Shown: positions 28,600 through 36,337 of the stretch, piece after piece
Layout of the letters: every line of letters begins with the position of its first letter
Numbering within the stretch: the stretch's first letter is position 1
From: Actinomyces mediterranea
Lineage (GTDB): Bacteria > Actinomycetota > Actinomycetes > Actinomycetales > Actinomycetaceae
Direction: 5' to 3'
DNA length: 64,000 nt
Assembly: GCF_900155595.1 (NCBI RefSeq)
Contig: NZ_FTPB01000004.1
Coordinates: forward strand, 682,001-746,000
Translations under genes and position numbers: made by a program
Notes under the pieces: model-generated
Databases searched by the model: none
Told to the model about the DNA's origin: nothing
What the model saw: only the letters and a program-made list of their open reading frames with translations

Positions 28600-31500
28600 A
28601 TGATTGGAAACATGACCATCAACGACGACAACAATCCTCATCCCATCTATCGAATCGGCATTGATGTCGGAACACACTCAACAGGCTTCTGCGCGGTAGA
28701 AGTGGATGACTCGGGCTCTCCCCTCCGCCTCCTCAACTCGGTGGTGTTCATGCACGATTCTGGAATTGATCCAGCCGGAGCGAAAAAGGCCGAGACCCGG
28801 AAGGCTGTGTCTGGTGTTGCTCGGCGAACACGACGCCTCTACAGGAGTCGGCGTACTCGTCTTTTCGAACTCGATAAGACGCTGAGACGGCTCGAGTACC
28901 CGTTGATCGATCTTGAGTCCATTGAGGATCCCCGTGCGCCGTGGCATGTGCGATCCCGACTCACCCACGAGTTCATCTCCGACGAGGTCGAACGCCGTGA
29001 AGCGATCTCGATCGCTCTGCGTCACATTGCCCGCCACCGCGGATGGCGCAACCCTTATTCGAAGGTCGAATCCCTCCTCATCCCAACAGAGCCGTCCGAA
29101 TTCCTTACTGGGTTGAATCAACGCATCGGCGAGAAGCTCGGTGAGAATCTCGACCCCGACCTCACACCGGGAGAGCTCATGTCGCGGCTCTTCGTCGCCT
29201 TCCCGACTGCTCGTATCCGCGGCCCTAAAGGCATCTTGAACGGGAAACTTCACCAGTCCGACAATGCACAGGAAATTCGTCTCATCGCCGAGATGCAGGA
29301 CATCGATGATGAGGAACGGGATCTGCTCATTCGAACAGTCTTCGATGCGAAGTCTCCTCGAGGCAGTGCACAAGGCCTTCGAGGAAAAGATGCTCTGCCC
29401 GGCCAGCACCACCACGTTCGCGCAGAGAAAGCGCATCCTGTCTTCCAACTCTTCCGAATCGTCGGTGTCTTGACGAATCTTCGAATCAGAGAAGGCAGAG
29501 AAGAGCGAAGACTGACGCCTGATGAGCTCCGAGGTCTCGTCGACTATTTAGAGGTGACGGGCGCTGGTGACACTCCCACGTGGGGCGATATTGCTGACAA
29601 TCTCGGTGTTGAGCGTTCAGCACTGCGGGGCACGGCTTCACCCGGTCCTGATGGTTCTCCTGCGCTGTCGTCTCCCCCGATTAACGTCACTGATAGAGCC
29701 ATCGCGGCATCGAAGATTCCGTGGCTCGTCGACTGGTGGACGAGTGCATCTTCCGACGAGCGGGGTCGCATGGTTGACGCATTGTCGAATAGCGGCGGTT
29801 CAGAGGATACCCCCGATGCTGATGACGAGATCGCTGAGATCCTCGAACAGGCGTCTGAGCAGGATCAGGAGAAGCTCGATGCAATCTCCCTGCCGGCGGG
29901 TCGAGCCGCCTATTCGCTCGACTCCATGAGGCGTCTGAGTGAATACATGTTGGCGAATGGTGCTGACCTTCATGAGGCCCGCAAAGCCGTGTTCAACGTT
30001 GACGACTCATGGAGACCGCCAGCCGATCCAATCGGAGCCCCCGTTGGCAATCCTGCGGTTGACCGTGTGACGAAACAGGTCGCTCGATGGCTGTCCGGCG
30101 TCGAACGCCAGTGGGGACCTCCTCAGGCGATCAACATCGAGCACGTGCGGCATGCGTTGGGAAGCGAACGCGCTGTTCGAGAAGCAATGCGTGACAACGA
30201 AACACGTTTCAAGCGCAACCAGCGCATGTTCACGAAGATGCATGAGCAGCTCGGCCTGTCGGGTCGGCCCAGGCGCAGCGACCTCATCCGCTATCAGGCT
30301 CTGCAGCGTCAGAACGGCCAATGCCTGTACTGCGGCTGCATGATCACATTCGATACTGCGGAGATGGATCATATCGTTCCCCGCGCCGGATCGGGTTCGA
30401 CGAACACGCGGATGAACCTCGCTGCAGTGTGCCGCACATGCAACCACACGAAGAGCAAAATGCCCTTCGCCGTGTGGGCGGCGACTGATTCCCGTCCTGA
30501 GGTTTCCCTGAAGGAGGCTGAGCAGCGCGTGCGTCACTGGCTCCGCGACGAGGGAGTATCAGCTCGGGATCACAAGAGATTCCAGAATGAGGTCATTCGT
30601 CGTTTAAGGACGACGACACAGGATGAGGAGTTCGACGGCAGGTCACTCGAGTCGGTCGCATGGATGGCCAATGAACTGCGCAATCGTATCGACCAGCACT
30701 TCAACGCACATGATCGGCTCGTCGATGTTGCTGTTTACCGGGGTTCTCTCACTGCCGAGGCCCGTAAGGCAAGCGGTTTAGAGCGGAGGGTCAACCTCAT
30801 TGGTACAGGAGGCAAGACGCGATTCGATCGGCGACATCATGCGATGGATGCTTTGACCATCGCTCTCATGAACCGTTCTGTTGCTGCGTCCCTCGCATTG
30901 CGAACGAACCTCCGCGATTCTCAGCGGATCACGCGCGAGCCTGAGACGTGGAAGTCCTTCACGGGCACCACTGAGGAGGCTCGCCGACAGTGGTCACTAT
31001 GGGATGACGCAATGCGACGCGCATCTGACCTGTTCAACATCGCATTGACTGAAGATGCGATCCCCATTGTGGAGAACATTCGTCTTCGTCAGGGCAGTGG
31101 GGCAATGCACGAAGCGACGATCTCTCCGTTAACCCGCGTCGCACTCAGCTCTGCTATGCCCGTTGATCTCGTCGACAGAGCATCGACACCCGCTTTGTGG
31201 ACAGCCCTCACTCGTCTGCCCGACTTCGATGATCAGCAGGGACTACCCGCTGACGAGAACCGGGAAATCGTCGTTAATGGGCGCCACATTCGTGCGAGCG
31301 AGGACGTCTCATTCTTCGACACGGATGCCGCATGCATTGCTGTGCGGGGTGGGTATGCGCAGTTGGGAGCCTCTATCCATCATGCGCGTATCTTCCGGAT
31401 CGAGGGGAAGAAGACGACATATGCGATGGTCCGCGTTTACCAAGTCGATTTGGTGAAGCATCGCAATGAGGATCTTTTCACCGTCGAGCTTTCGCCTTCC

Positions 31501-31911
31501 ACGATCTCGATTCGCACGGCCGAACAGAAGATTCGGAGGGCGCTTGAAGATGGAACAGCCACCCAAATCGGTTGGCTCGTCGAAGGCGATGAACTCAGGA
31601 TTGATTCGTCGGCGTTCACCTCTGCGGCAATCGGCGAGTTCTTCTCCGCATACCCGATGTGCCAGAGTTGGCGAGTGGCGGGTTTTCCAGGTCTGGCGAG
31701 GCTTCGACTGCGTCCACTCGCCCTCGCCTCAGAGGGGATGCCGGACGACGCGAGCGCGGGGATCAAAGAGATCATCGCAGGCCAGGGGTGGCGCCCAGCC
31801 GTCAATGCTGTCCTCAAGTCAGGGAGCGTTCATGTTGTTCGCAGAGATGCTCTGGGACGCCCCCGCTATCGGCGCACGTCGACTCTTCCGTTGTCACAAC
31901 CATTGATTTGA
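28600..31911 (+). CDS. cas9: CRISPR-associated endonuclease Cas9, type II-C
   Basis: The protein has 1103 residues, about the size of Actinomyces naeslundii Cas9, which it resembles throughout. RuvC residues: D22 (IGIDVGTHS), E514 (NIEHVRH), H747 and D750 (DRRHHAMDA). HNH residues: H591 in MDHIVPRAG and N606. Four cysteines (C575, C578, C611, C614) around the HNH form a zinc site. The Arg-rich bridge helix is VARRTRRLYRSRRTRLFEL near residues 70-90. The REC region reads IARHRGWRNPYSKVESLL. All catalytic residues are present, so it should be an active RNA-guided double-strand nuclease. An in-frame ATG at 28612 is an alternative start, and no clear ribosome site decides. It is followed directly by cas1. 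Confidence 0.97.
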   Translation: MIGNMTINDDNNPHPIYRIGIDVGTHSTGFCAVEVDDSGSPLRLLNSVVFMHDSGIDPAGAKKAETRKAVSGVARRTRRLYRSRRTRLFELDKTLRRLEYPLIDLESIEDPRAPWHVRSRLTHEFISDEVERREAISIALRHIARHRGWRNPYSKVESLLIPTEPSEFLTGLNQRIGEKLGENLDPDLTPGELMSRLFVAFPTARIRGPKGILNGKLHQSDNAQEIRLIAEMQDIDDEERDLLIRTVFDAKSPRGSAQGLRGKDALPGQHHHVRAEKAHPVFQLFRIVGVLTNLRIREGREERRLTPDELRGLVDYLEVTGAGDTPTWGDIADNLGVERSALRGTASPGPDGSPALSSPPINVTDRAIAASKIPWLVDWWTSASSDERGRMVDALSNSGGSEDTPDADDEIAEILEQASEQDQEKLDAISLPAGRAAYSLDSMRRLSEYMLANGADLHEARKAVFNVDDSWRPPADPIGAPVGNPAVDRVTKQVARWLSGVERQWGPPQAINIEHVRHALGSERAVREAMRDNETRFKRNQRMFTKMHEQLGLSGRPRRSDLIRYQALQRQNGQCLYCGCMITFDTAEMDHIVPRAGSGSTNTRMNLAAVCRTCNHTKSKMPFAVWAATDSRPEVSLKEAEQRVRHWLRDEGVSARDHKRFQNEVIRRLRTTTQDEEFDGRSLESVAWMANELRNRIDQHFNAHDRLVDVAVYRGSLTAEARKASGLERRVNLIGTGGKTRFDRRHHAMDALTIALMNRSVAASLALRTNLRDSQRITREPETWKSFTGTTEEARRQWSLWDDAMRRASDLFNIALTEDAIPIVENIRLRQGSGAMHEATISPLTRVALSSAMPVDLVDRASTPALWTALTRLPDFDDQQGLPADENREIVVNGRHIRASEDVSFFDTDAACIAVRGGYAQLGASIHHARIFRIEGKKTTYAMVRVYQVDLVKHRNEDLFTVELSPSTISIRTAEQKIRRALEDGTATQIGWLVEGDELRIDSSAFTSAAIGEFFSAYPMCQSWRVAGFPGLARLRLRPLALASEGMPDDASAGIKEIIAGQGWRPAVNAVLKSGSVHVVRRDALGRPRYRRTSTLPLSQPLI

Positions 31912-31922
31912 GGCGATTGGCG

Positions 31923-32834
31923 TTGGCTTCTCAGTGGCGCATCGTAGACTTCTCGAACTTTGAGGGCGGCCTTAAGTCTGTTCGCGGAGGCATCGAGATC
32001 ATTCCTGACTCCGGCGATCCAATGGTGGTACCCGTGGCCGATCTCGCGGTTGTACTCATCGGGATGCACGTGTCATTGAGTGCGGCCGTTCTACATCGGC
32101 TGTGCGAAGCGGATGTCGCCGTCTTGTTTTGCGACTGGCGCGGCATTCCTGAGGGCGGTGCGTATTCGTGGTCAGATCATGGACGTGTAGGGGCGCGGCA
32201 TCGGGCACAAGCCGAGCTCACACTTCCCCGGAAGAAGAATGCTTGGGGGCGTATCGTTCGTGCGAAAGTCCTTGGACAGGCTGAGGTGCTCAAGCGCGCT
32301 GAGATTCCCGGCGGTGGAGAGCTACTCGCCCTCGCTGATGAAGTGCGCTCGGGGGATCCGATGAACATTGAGGCTCAGGCTGCTCGCCTGTACTGGCAGC
32401 GCTTCTTCGGGCGGAAAGACAAGCGTCTTCCCGGATCGGGCGAGTTGCTCGGGCACAATCCGTGTCTGGACTATGGATACACCGTTCTTCGCGGACTGGT
32501 CATGCGCTCGGTGATTGCAACGGGGCTCAATGGTTCGCTCGGCATCTTCCACCGTGGACGCAGCAACGTCTTCGCACTTGCAGACGATCTGATCGAGCCA
32601 TTCCGCCCGTGCATCGACGATGCGGTGTTGGGACTCCCATCGGATGCCTCGCCGTCAGATCCCGACGTCAAACGTGCACTTGTCGCTGCAGCAACCCAGC
32701 GTTTCAACGAAGACGGGCTGCATGTCCCCGCTGTGGTCGAGTCGTTCGCCCAACAATTCGGGCGCTACGTCGAGGGTGACATTCAACGCCTCGACCCGCC
32801 TGTGTGGCGCGGCCCCTTCATCATGGAGTCGTAA
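31923..32834 (+). CDS. cas1: CRISPR-associated integrase Cas1
   Basis: The protein has about 303 residues and begins LASQWRIVDFSNFEGGLKSVRGGI. Conserved metal-binding residues are visible: Glu in NIEAQAARLYWQRFFG, His in SLGIFHRGRSNVFALADD, and Asp/Glu in that segment and LIEPFRP. With Cas2 it integrates new spacers. No ATG is available. TTG at 31923 was chosen because GAGG lies nine bases upstream. TTG at 31908 (overlapping the cas9 stop) and at 31917 are alternatives. Confidence 0.93.
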   Translation: MASQWRIVDFSNFEGGLKSVRGGIEIIPDSGDPMVVPVADLAVVLIGMHVSLSAAVLHRLCEADVAVLFCDWRGIPEGGAYSWSDHGRVGARHRAQAELTLPRKKNAWGRIVRAKVLGQAEVLKRAEIPGGGELLALADEVRSGDPMNIEAQAARLYWQRFFGRKDKRLPGSGELLGHNPCLDYGYTVLRGLVMRSVIATGLNGSLGIFHRGRSNVFALADDLIEPFRPCIDDAVLGLPSDASPSDPDVKRALVAAATQRFNEDGLHVPAVVESFAQQFGRYVEGDIQRLDPPVWRGPFIMES

Positions 32835-32838
32835 GACG

Positions 32839-33159
32839 ATGGCGGACGACGCGATGTGGTGCTTGGTGATGTTCGACTTACCGGTTGAAACGAAGACTCA
32901 ACGTCGCGAAGCGACCAGGTTTCGCCAGTCACTATTGGACTGGGGCTTCTCCATGGTTCAGTTCTCCGTATACGTCAAGTATTGGCCGACGGGCGGTCAA
33001 GACGCCGCGACCATCTCCGCCATCAAGCGATGGCTTCCGCCTGGAGGACAGGTACGGGTCCTCGCCCTGACAGACCGACAGTGGGCGACGGGGCTTCGTT
33101 TTGACAACGCGAAGCCCCAATCAACGGAGCCGAAGCCCGAACAGTTGATGATTTTCTAA
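32839..33159 (+). CDS. cas2: CRISPR-associated protein Cas2
   Basis: The protein has 106 residues. The ferredoxin-like N terminus AMWCLVMFDLPVETKTQRREATRFRQSLLDWGFSMVQFSVYVKY is typical of type II Cas2. It starts four bases after the cas1 stop. It is the last cas gene: there is no csn2 and no cas4, which together with the Cas9 type defines subtype II-C. Confidence 0.93.
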   Translation: MADDAMWCLVMFDLPVETKTQRREATRFRQSLLDWGFSMVQFSVYVKYWPTGGQDAATISAIKRWLPPGGQVRVLALTDRQWATGLRFDNAKPQSTEPKPEQLMIF

Positions 33160-33209
33160 CCCCGGACCGCTCAAAACCGTTGAAATCCTGCGGAAAACCC
33201 TTCCCTCGC

Positions 33210-33885
33210 CAAGTTTATCAGAGGGAAGGGTGACTGATTCCCAGCATTCGCCGAAGACTTTGACCTGGAAGCACAAGTTTATCAGAGGGAAGGGTGACTG
33301 ATTCCCAGCTATCCAAGGTGAGGTGTACGTCCTCACCCAAGTTTATCAGAGGGAAGGGTGACTGATTCCCAGCCATCGAATTGTGCGCCTACACGCACTG
33401 CCAAGTTTATCAGAGGGAAGGGTGACTGATTCCCAGCCAGCCTGAGCCTCATGGTTGTCGCTGTTCAAGTTTATCAGAGGGAAGGGTGACTGATTCCCAG
33501 CGACTGGTCAATTTCCAGACCGAGGAAATCAAGTTTATCAGAGGGAAGGGTGACTGATTCCCAGCGTTCGATTGACGTCCACGATTGTAGTCCCAAGTTT
33601 ATCAGAGGGAAGGGTGACTGATTCCCAGCTATGTCAGTGGCGCTGGGCGCGGCTTCGCAAGTTTATCAGAGGGAAGGGTGACTGATTCCCAGCCCGCCTG
33701 GCGTGGGGGGCCGATTCCGATCAAGTTTATCAGAGGGAAGGGTGACTGATTCCCAGCTCATCCCGAATGTCGGTGCCTCGACCATCAAGTTTATCAGAGG
33801 GAAGGGTGACTGATTCCCAGCGCGTTACACAACCCCCACATTTGTGCGCCAAGTTTATCAGAGGGAATTAGCAACAAATCCAAAC
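33210..33885 (-). CRISPR. CRISPR array: ten exact 36-bp repeats plus one degenerate repeat, ten 28-bp spacers
   Basis: On the plus strand each repeat begins CAAGTTTATCAGAGGG and ends GACTGATTCCCAGC. Repeats start at 33210, 33274, 33338 and so on every 64 bases to 33786, all identical. An eleventh copy at 33850 keeps only its first 18 bases. All ten spacers are 28 bases. Pairing with the tracrRNA shows that mature crRNA derives from the minus strand, where the repeat begins GCTGGGAATCAGTC. In that sense each repeat ends with TGATAAACT, an extended -10 element, so each spacer may have its own promoter. The degenerate end is distal to cas2, so new spacers are probably added at the cas2 side. Confidence 0.97.
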
Positions 33886-33960
33886 AGCATATTCAACACT
33901 TCCAATATCGTGGTCACGACTACCAGAATAAATGACGATCAATCTTAATCCCCGTTCTTG

Positions 33961-34377
33961 ACCTTCACTCTGATAATGGGGTTGTGCTCACGACGCGCAT
34001 CGACCCCTTATCACCATTGGCCTGCAGGAAGCGGTGCTGAAACAACGGAAGTTATTCGAGAGGGGAACACCAGATCGCAGTTCGTGTTCTTCTCTCAGTT
34101 TGCCGCGCAGGCAGGATGAAGATTGGACTCTGGTTACTTCTTTCCTAGCGCACTGGGACGCGATGAATTCGTCACCGCCCGTTTCTACAGCCAGGCAACC
34201 GGCAGTAATCAGCGCTTGGTCGAAGTGTTGCGGCATGTCATCACTCCATCGTCAGCGATTATGCGACTCCCCTCTTCGTCGCGAGAATTCAGCGACATAA
34301 TCGCCGGAGTCCAACGAGTCGTTGAAACCCAGTTAGCTGTCAGCGCGCCCGGAGTTGCGAGGCCGATCGGCGCGTGA
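33961..34377 (+). pseudogene. Decayed coding sequence after the CRISPR array, unidentified
   Basis: One frame reads like protein from about 33961 to 34377 but has an in-frame TGA at 34117-34119. Before it comes TTEVIREGNTRSQFVFFSQF, after it SGYFFPSALGRDEFVTARFY and REFSDIIAGVQRVVETQL. No start with a ribosome site is visible and no family is recognised. The rest of 33886-34630 holds nothing I can support. A reading as fortuitous open frame cannot be excluded. Confidence 0.3.
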
Positions 34378-34630
34378 GGACTCGAGCATCAATTGCTGTA
34401 GCCTTGTTCGAATGAACGCACCTGATGGCACAGGACGGCAACCCGCAGGTATTCAGGGCGAACCGACGATTTTCCACCGGTGCCCCAGCATCATGACTAC
34501 CGCATTGCGGAATCGGAAGGGATTGAGATCCGGGAACAATCAGGGGGAATCCTCACTGCGCCGGGCACGCGTTGATGCTTGAATCAAAGACGGCGCTGAA
34601 CCTGCGCCACACCACCCCCAAGGAGCAGCC

Positions 34631-34957
34631 ATGACCACCGAGAACCCGAACCCCTCCTTCTCCGAACGTATCGACGTTGCCGGCGACCAAGTCGTTGCAG
34701 CAGTCAAGCAGCTCCTCAAGGACGGCTCCGTACGCCGGATCATCCTGCGCGACGACAATGGGCGCGAATTGTTCTCCGTCCCCATGAATGTCGGTGCGGC
34801 GGTCGGCGGCCTCGCCGTCCTCGCGGCGCCCACACTCGCAGCGGTCGGAGCGATCACCGCCCTCGTCACGAAAGTCACCATCGACATCGAGCGCACGGAC
34901 ATCACCCCTGAGGCCCCGGAGGTCGTCGATATAGAGCCCGACTCCCCCGCCGAGTGA
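34631..34957 (+). CDS. DUF4342 family protein
   Basis: The protein has 108 residues. The core VVAAVKQLLKDGSVRRIILRDDNGRELFSVPMNVGAAVG followed by a hydrophobic Ala/Leu/Val segment and TKVTIDIER is the DUF4342 pattern. The hydrophobic part (about residues 55-80) may associate with the membrane. The acidic C terminus is Pro/Glu-rich. AAGGAG precedes the ATG. Function unknown. Confidence 0.85.
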   Translation: MTTENPNPSFSERIDVAGDQVVAAVKQLLKDGSVRRIILRDDNGRELFSVPMNVGAAVGGLAVLAAPTLAAVGAITALVTKVTIDIERTDITPEAPEVVDIEPDSPAE

Positions 34958-35007
34958 CGCCCCTGCCGGGGGAAACTCGCACACCCACGCGATCCCACTC
35001 CCACCAG

Positions 35008-35037
35008 TTGCATACCCCCAGGGGTATCCTCTAGCCT
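35008..35037 (+). promoter_or_regulatory. Promoter with CsoR/CstR-family operator
   Basis: TTGCAT (-35) and TAGCCT (-10) are 18 bases apart. Between them, 35012-35027 is a perfect palindrome, ATACCCC-CA-GGGGTAT. This is the form of operators bound by CsoR/RcnR-family repressors, including the persulfide sensor CstR and the copper sensor CsoR. Binding there would block RNA polymerase. A short palindrome GTGAA-CA-TTCAC follows at 35041-35052. Confidence 0.6.
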
Positions 35038-35073
35038 TTCGTGAACATTCACTTACGAGAGGTTGGACCACGC

Positions 35074-36309
35074 ATGATCACCCACTTCAGTGAGAATTAC
35101 CGCCCGCTGTACTTCCTATCCGCACTGGGCATGGGCGGCCTCAGCATCTCGTTCTTCATGTACTTGATGTTCCTCGTCCCCCACCCCAACACTCCCATCC
35201 CCACCTTCGACTCGCTCACTGCACAATTCGCCAAAGGCAATGTGACGGCGAACGTCCTCATGGTGGTGACGCTGCTGGCCATCGCCTACTTCGCCGTCCG
35301 CCACGTGCAGCTGCTGATCGCGAATATCGCCGCCTACCGGCGCTTCACCCGCACGCCCGACTACACGGCACTGATCTCCTCCAATGCGGAGGTCCAACTC
35401 ATGGCAGTGCCGCTGACCCTGTCGATGACCGTCAGTGTGCTCTTCGTCCTCGGAGCACTCACCGTCCCCGGCCTGTGGGATGTCAAGGAATGGCTGTTCC
35501 CTTTCGCGCTCGCCGTGAATAGCGCCATCGGGGCGTACGCCTTCATGCTCTTCGGCCGATACATCAATCGGATCCTGTCCGACGGATCCTTCAACGTCGA
35601 CGACACCAACCACTTCAGCCAGGTTCTGCCCTCATTCGCCTTCGCAATGATCGGCGTCGGCTTCTCCTCATCGGCGGCCATGAGCCAGACCCTGGTCACA
35701 TCCCTCATCGGCGCCGCCGGGACCGCCCTCTTCCTCGCTGCAGCCGCGCTGTGGGGATTCGTGAAGATGCCCGTCAGTTTCGGCGCGATGCTTCGTCATG
35801 GAATGGCCCGCGAAGCCGGCCCAACCCTGTGGCTCGCGATCCCGATTCTCACCCTCTTCGGCATCGCCGGAATCCGCGTGAGCAGCGGACTCGCCCACAA
35901 TGTGTTGCACTCCGATATCCCGGGCATCGTATGGCTCGTCTTCTTCGGCGCCATCGTCGCCCTGCAGCTCATCGTCGGCCTCTTCGGCTGGGCGGTCATG
36001 CGCCGCCAGGGCTACTTCTCCCAGTTCGTGAGCGGCCCGGGTCGGTCCATCCCCGCGTACGGCCTCATATGCCCCGGGGTCGCCCTCATCGTCCTCTCTC
36101 AGTTCTTCATCGGCCGCGGCCTGGTGGGCTCGGGAGTCCTTGAGAAGTTCTCCGTCACGCACATGGTGCTGCTCGCCCTCGTCTTCTTCCTGCAGCTGCT
36201 GACGATCCGCACCGTGGCGCGCCTAAACGCCAAACTCTTGGGAGTGCCGAAGCCGAGCGCCGAAGCGTCGGCGGACGAAGAGAACACGGAAGCGGTCTCT
36301 CTGCGTTGA
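35074..36309 (+). CDS. Ten-helix membrane protein of unknown function under a CsoR/CstR-type operator
   Basis: The protein has about 411 residues with roughly ten membrane helices. Examples are LYFLSALGMGGLSISFFMYLMFLV, VLMVVTLLAIAYFAV, LIVGLFGWAVM and MVLLALVFFLQLLTI. The arrangement resembles TehA/TDT-type transporters, but I cannot name the family with confidence. The ATG at 35074 was chosen over the GTG at 35041 because the mapped promoter would start transcription near the GTG and GAGAGG precedes the ATG. A CsoR/CstR-type operator suggests induction by copper or by sulfane sulfur and a part in their handling, which is inference. Confidence 0.65.
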   Translation: MITHFSENYRPLYFLSALGMGGLSISFFMYLMFLVPHPNTPIPTFDSLTAQFAKGNVTANVLMVVTLLAIAYFAVRHVQLLIANIAAYRRFTRTPDYTALISSNAEVQLMAVPLTLSMTVSVLFVLGALTVPGLWDVKEWLFPFALAVNSAIGAYAFMLFGRYINRILSDGSFNVDDTNHFSQVLPSFAFAMIGVGFSSSAAMSQTLVTSLIGAAGTALFLAAAALWGFVKMPVSFGAMLRHGMAREAGPTLWLAIPILTLFGIAGIRVSSGLAHNVLHSDIPGIVWLVFFGAIVALQLIVGLFGWAVMRRQGYFSQFVSGPGRSIPAYGLICPGVALIVLSQFFIGRGLVGSGVLEKFSVTHMVLLALVFFLQLLTIRTVARLNAKLLGVPKPSAEASADEENTEAVSLR

Positions 36310-36337
36310 CCCCGCGCTGCGCTGATCTGGGCGGGGC

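Noticed and set aside
33210-33885. Array transcribed on the plus strand in line with cas9-cas1-cas2
   Set aside because: Plus-strand repeats would be identical in sense to the tracrRNA anti-repeat, not complementary to it, so guide-tracr pairing would be impossible.
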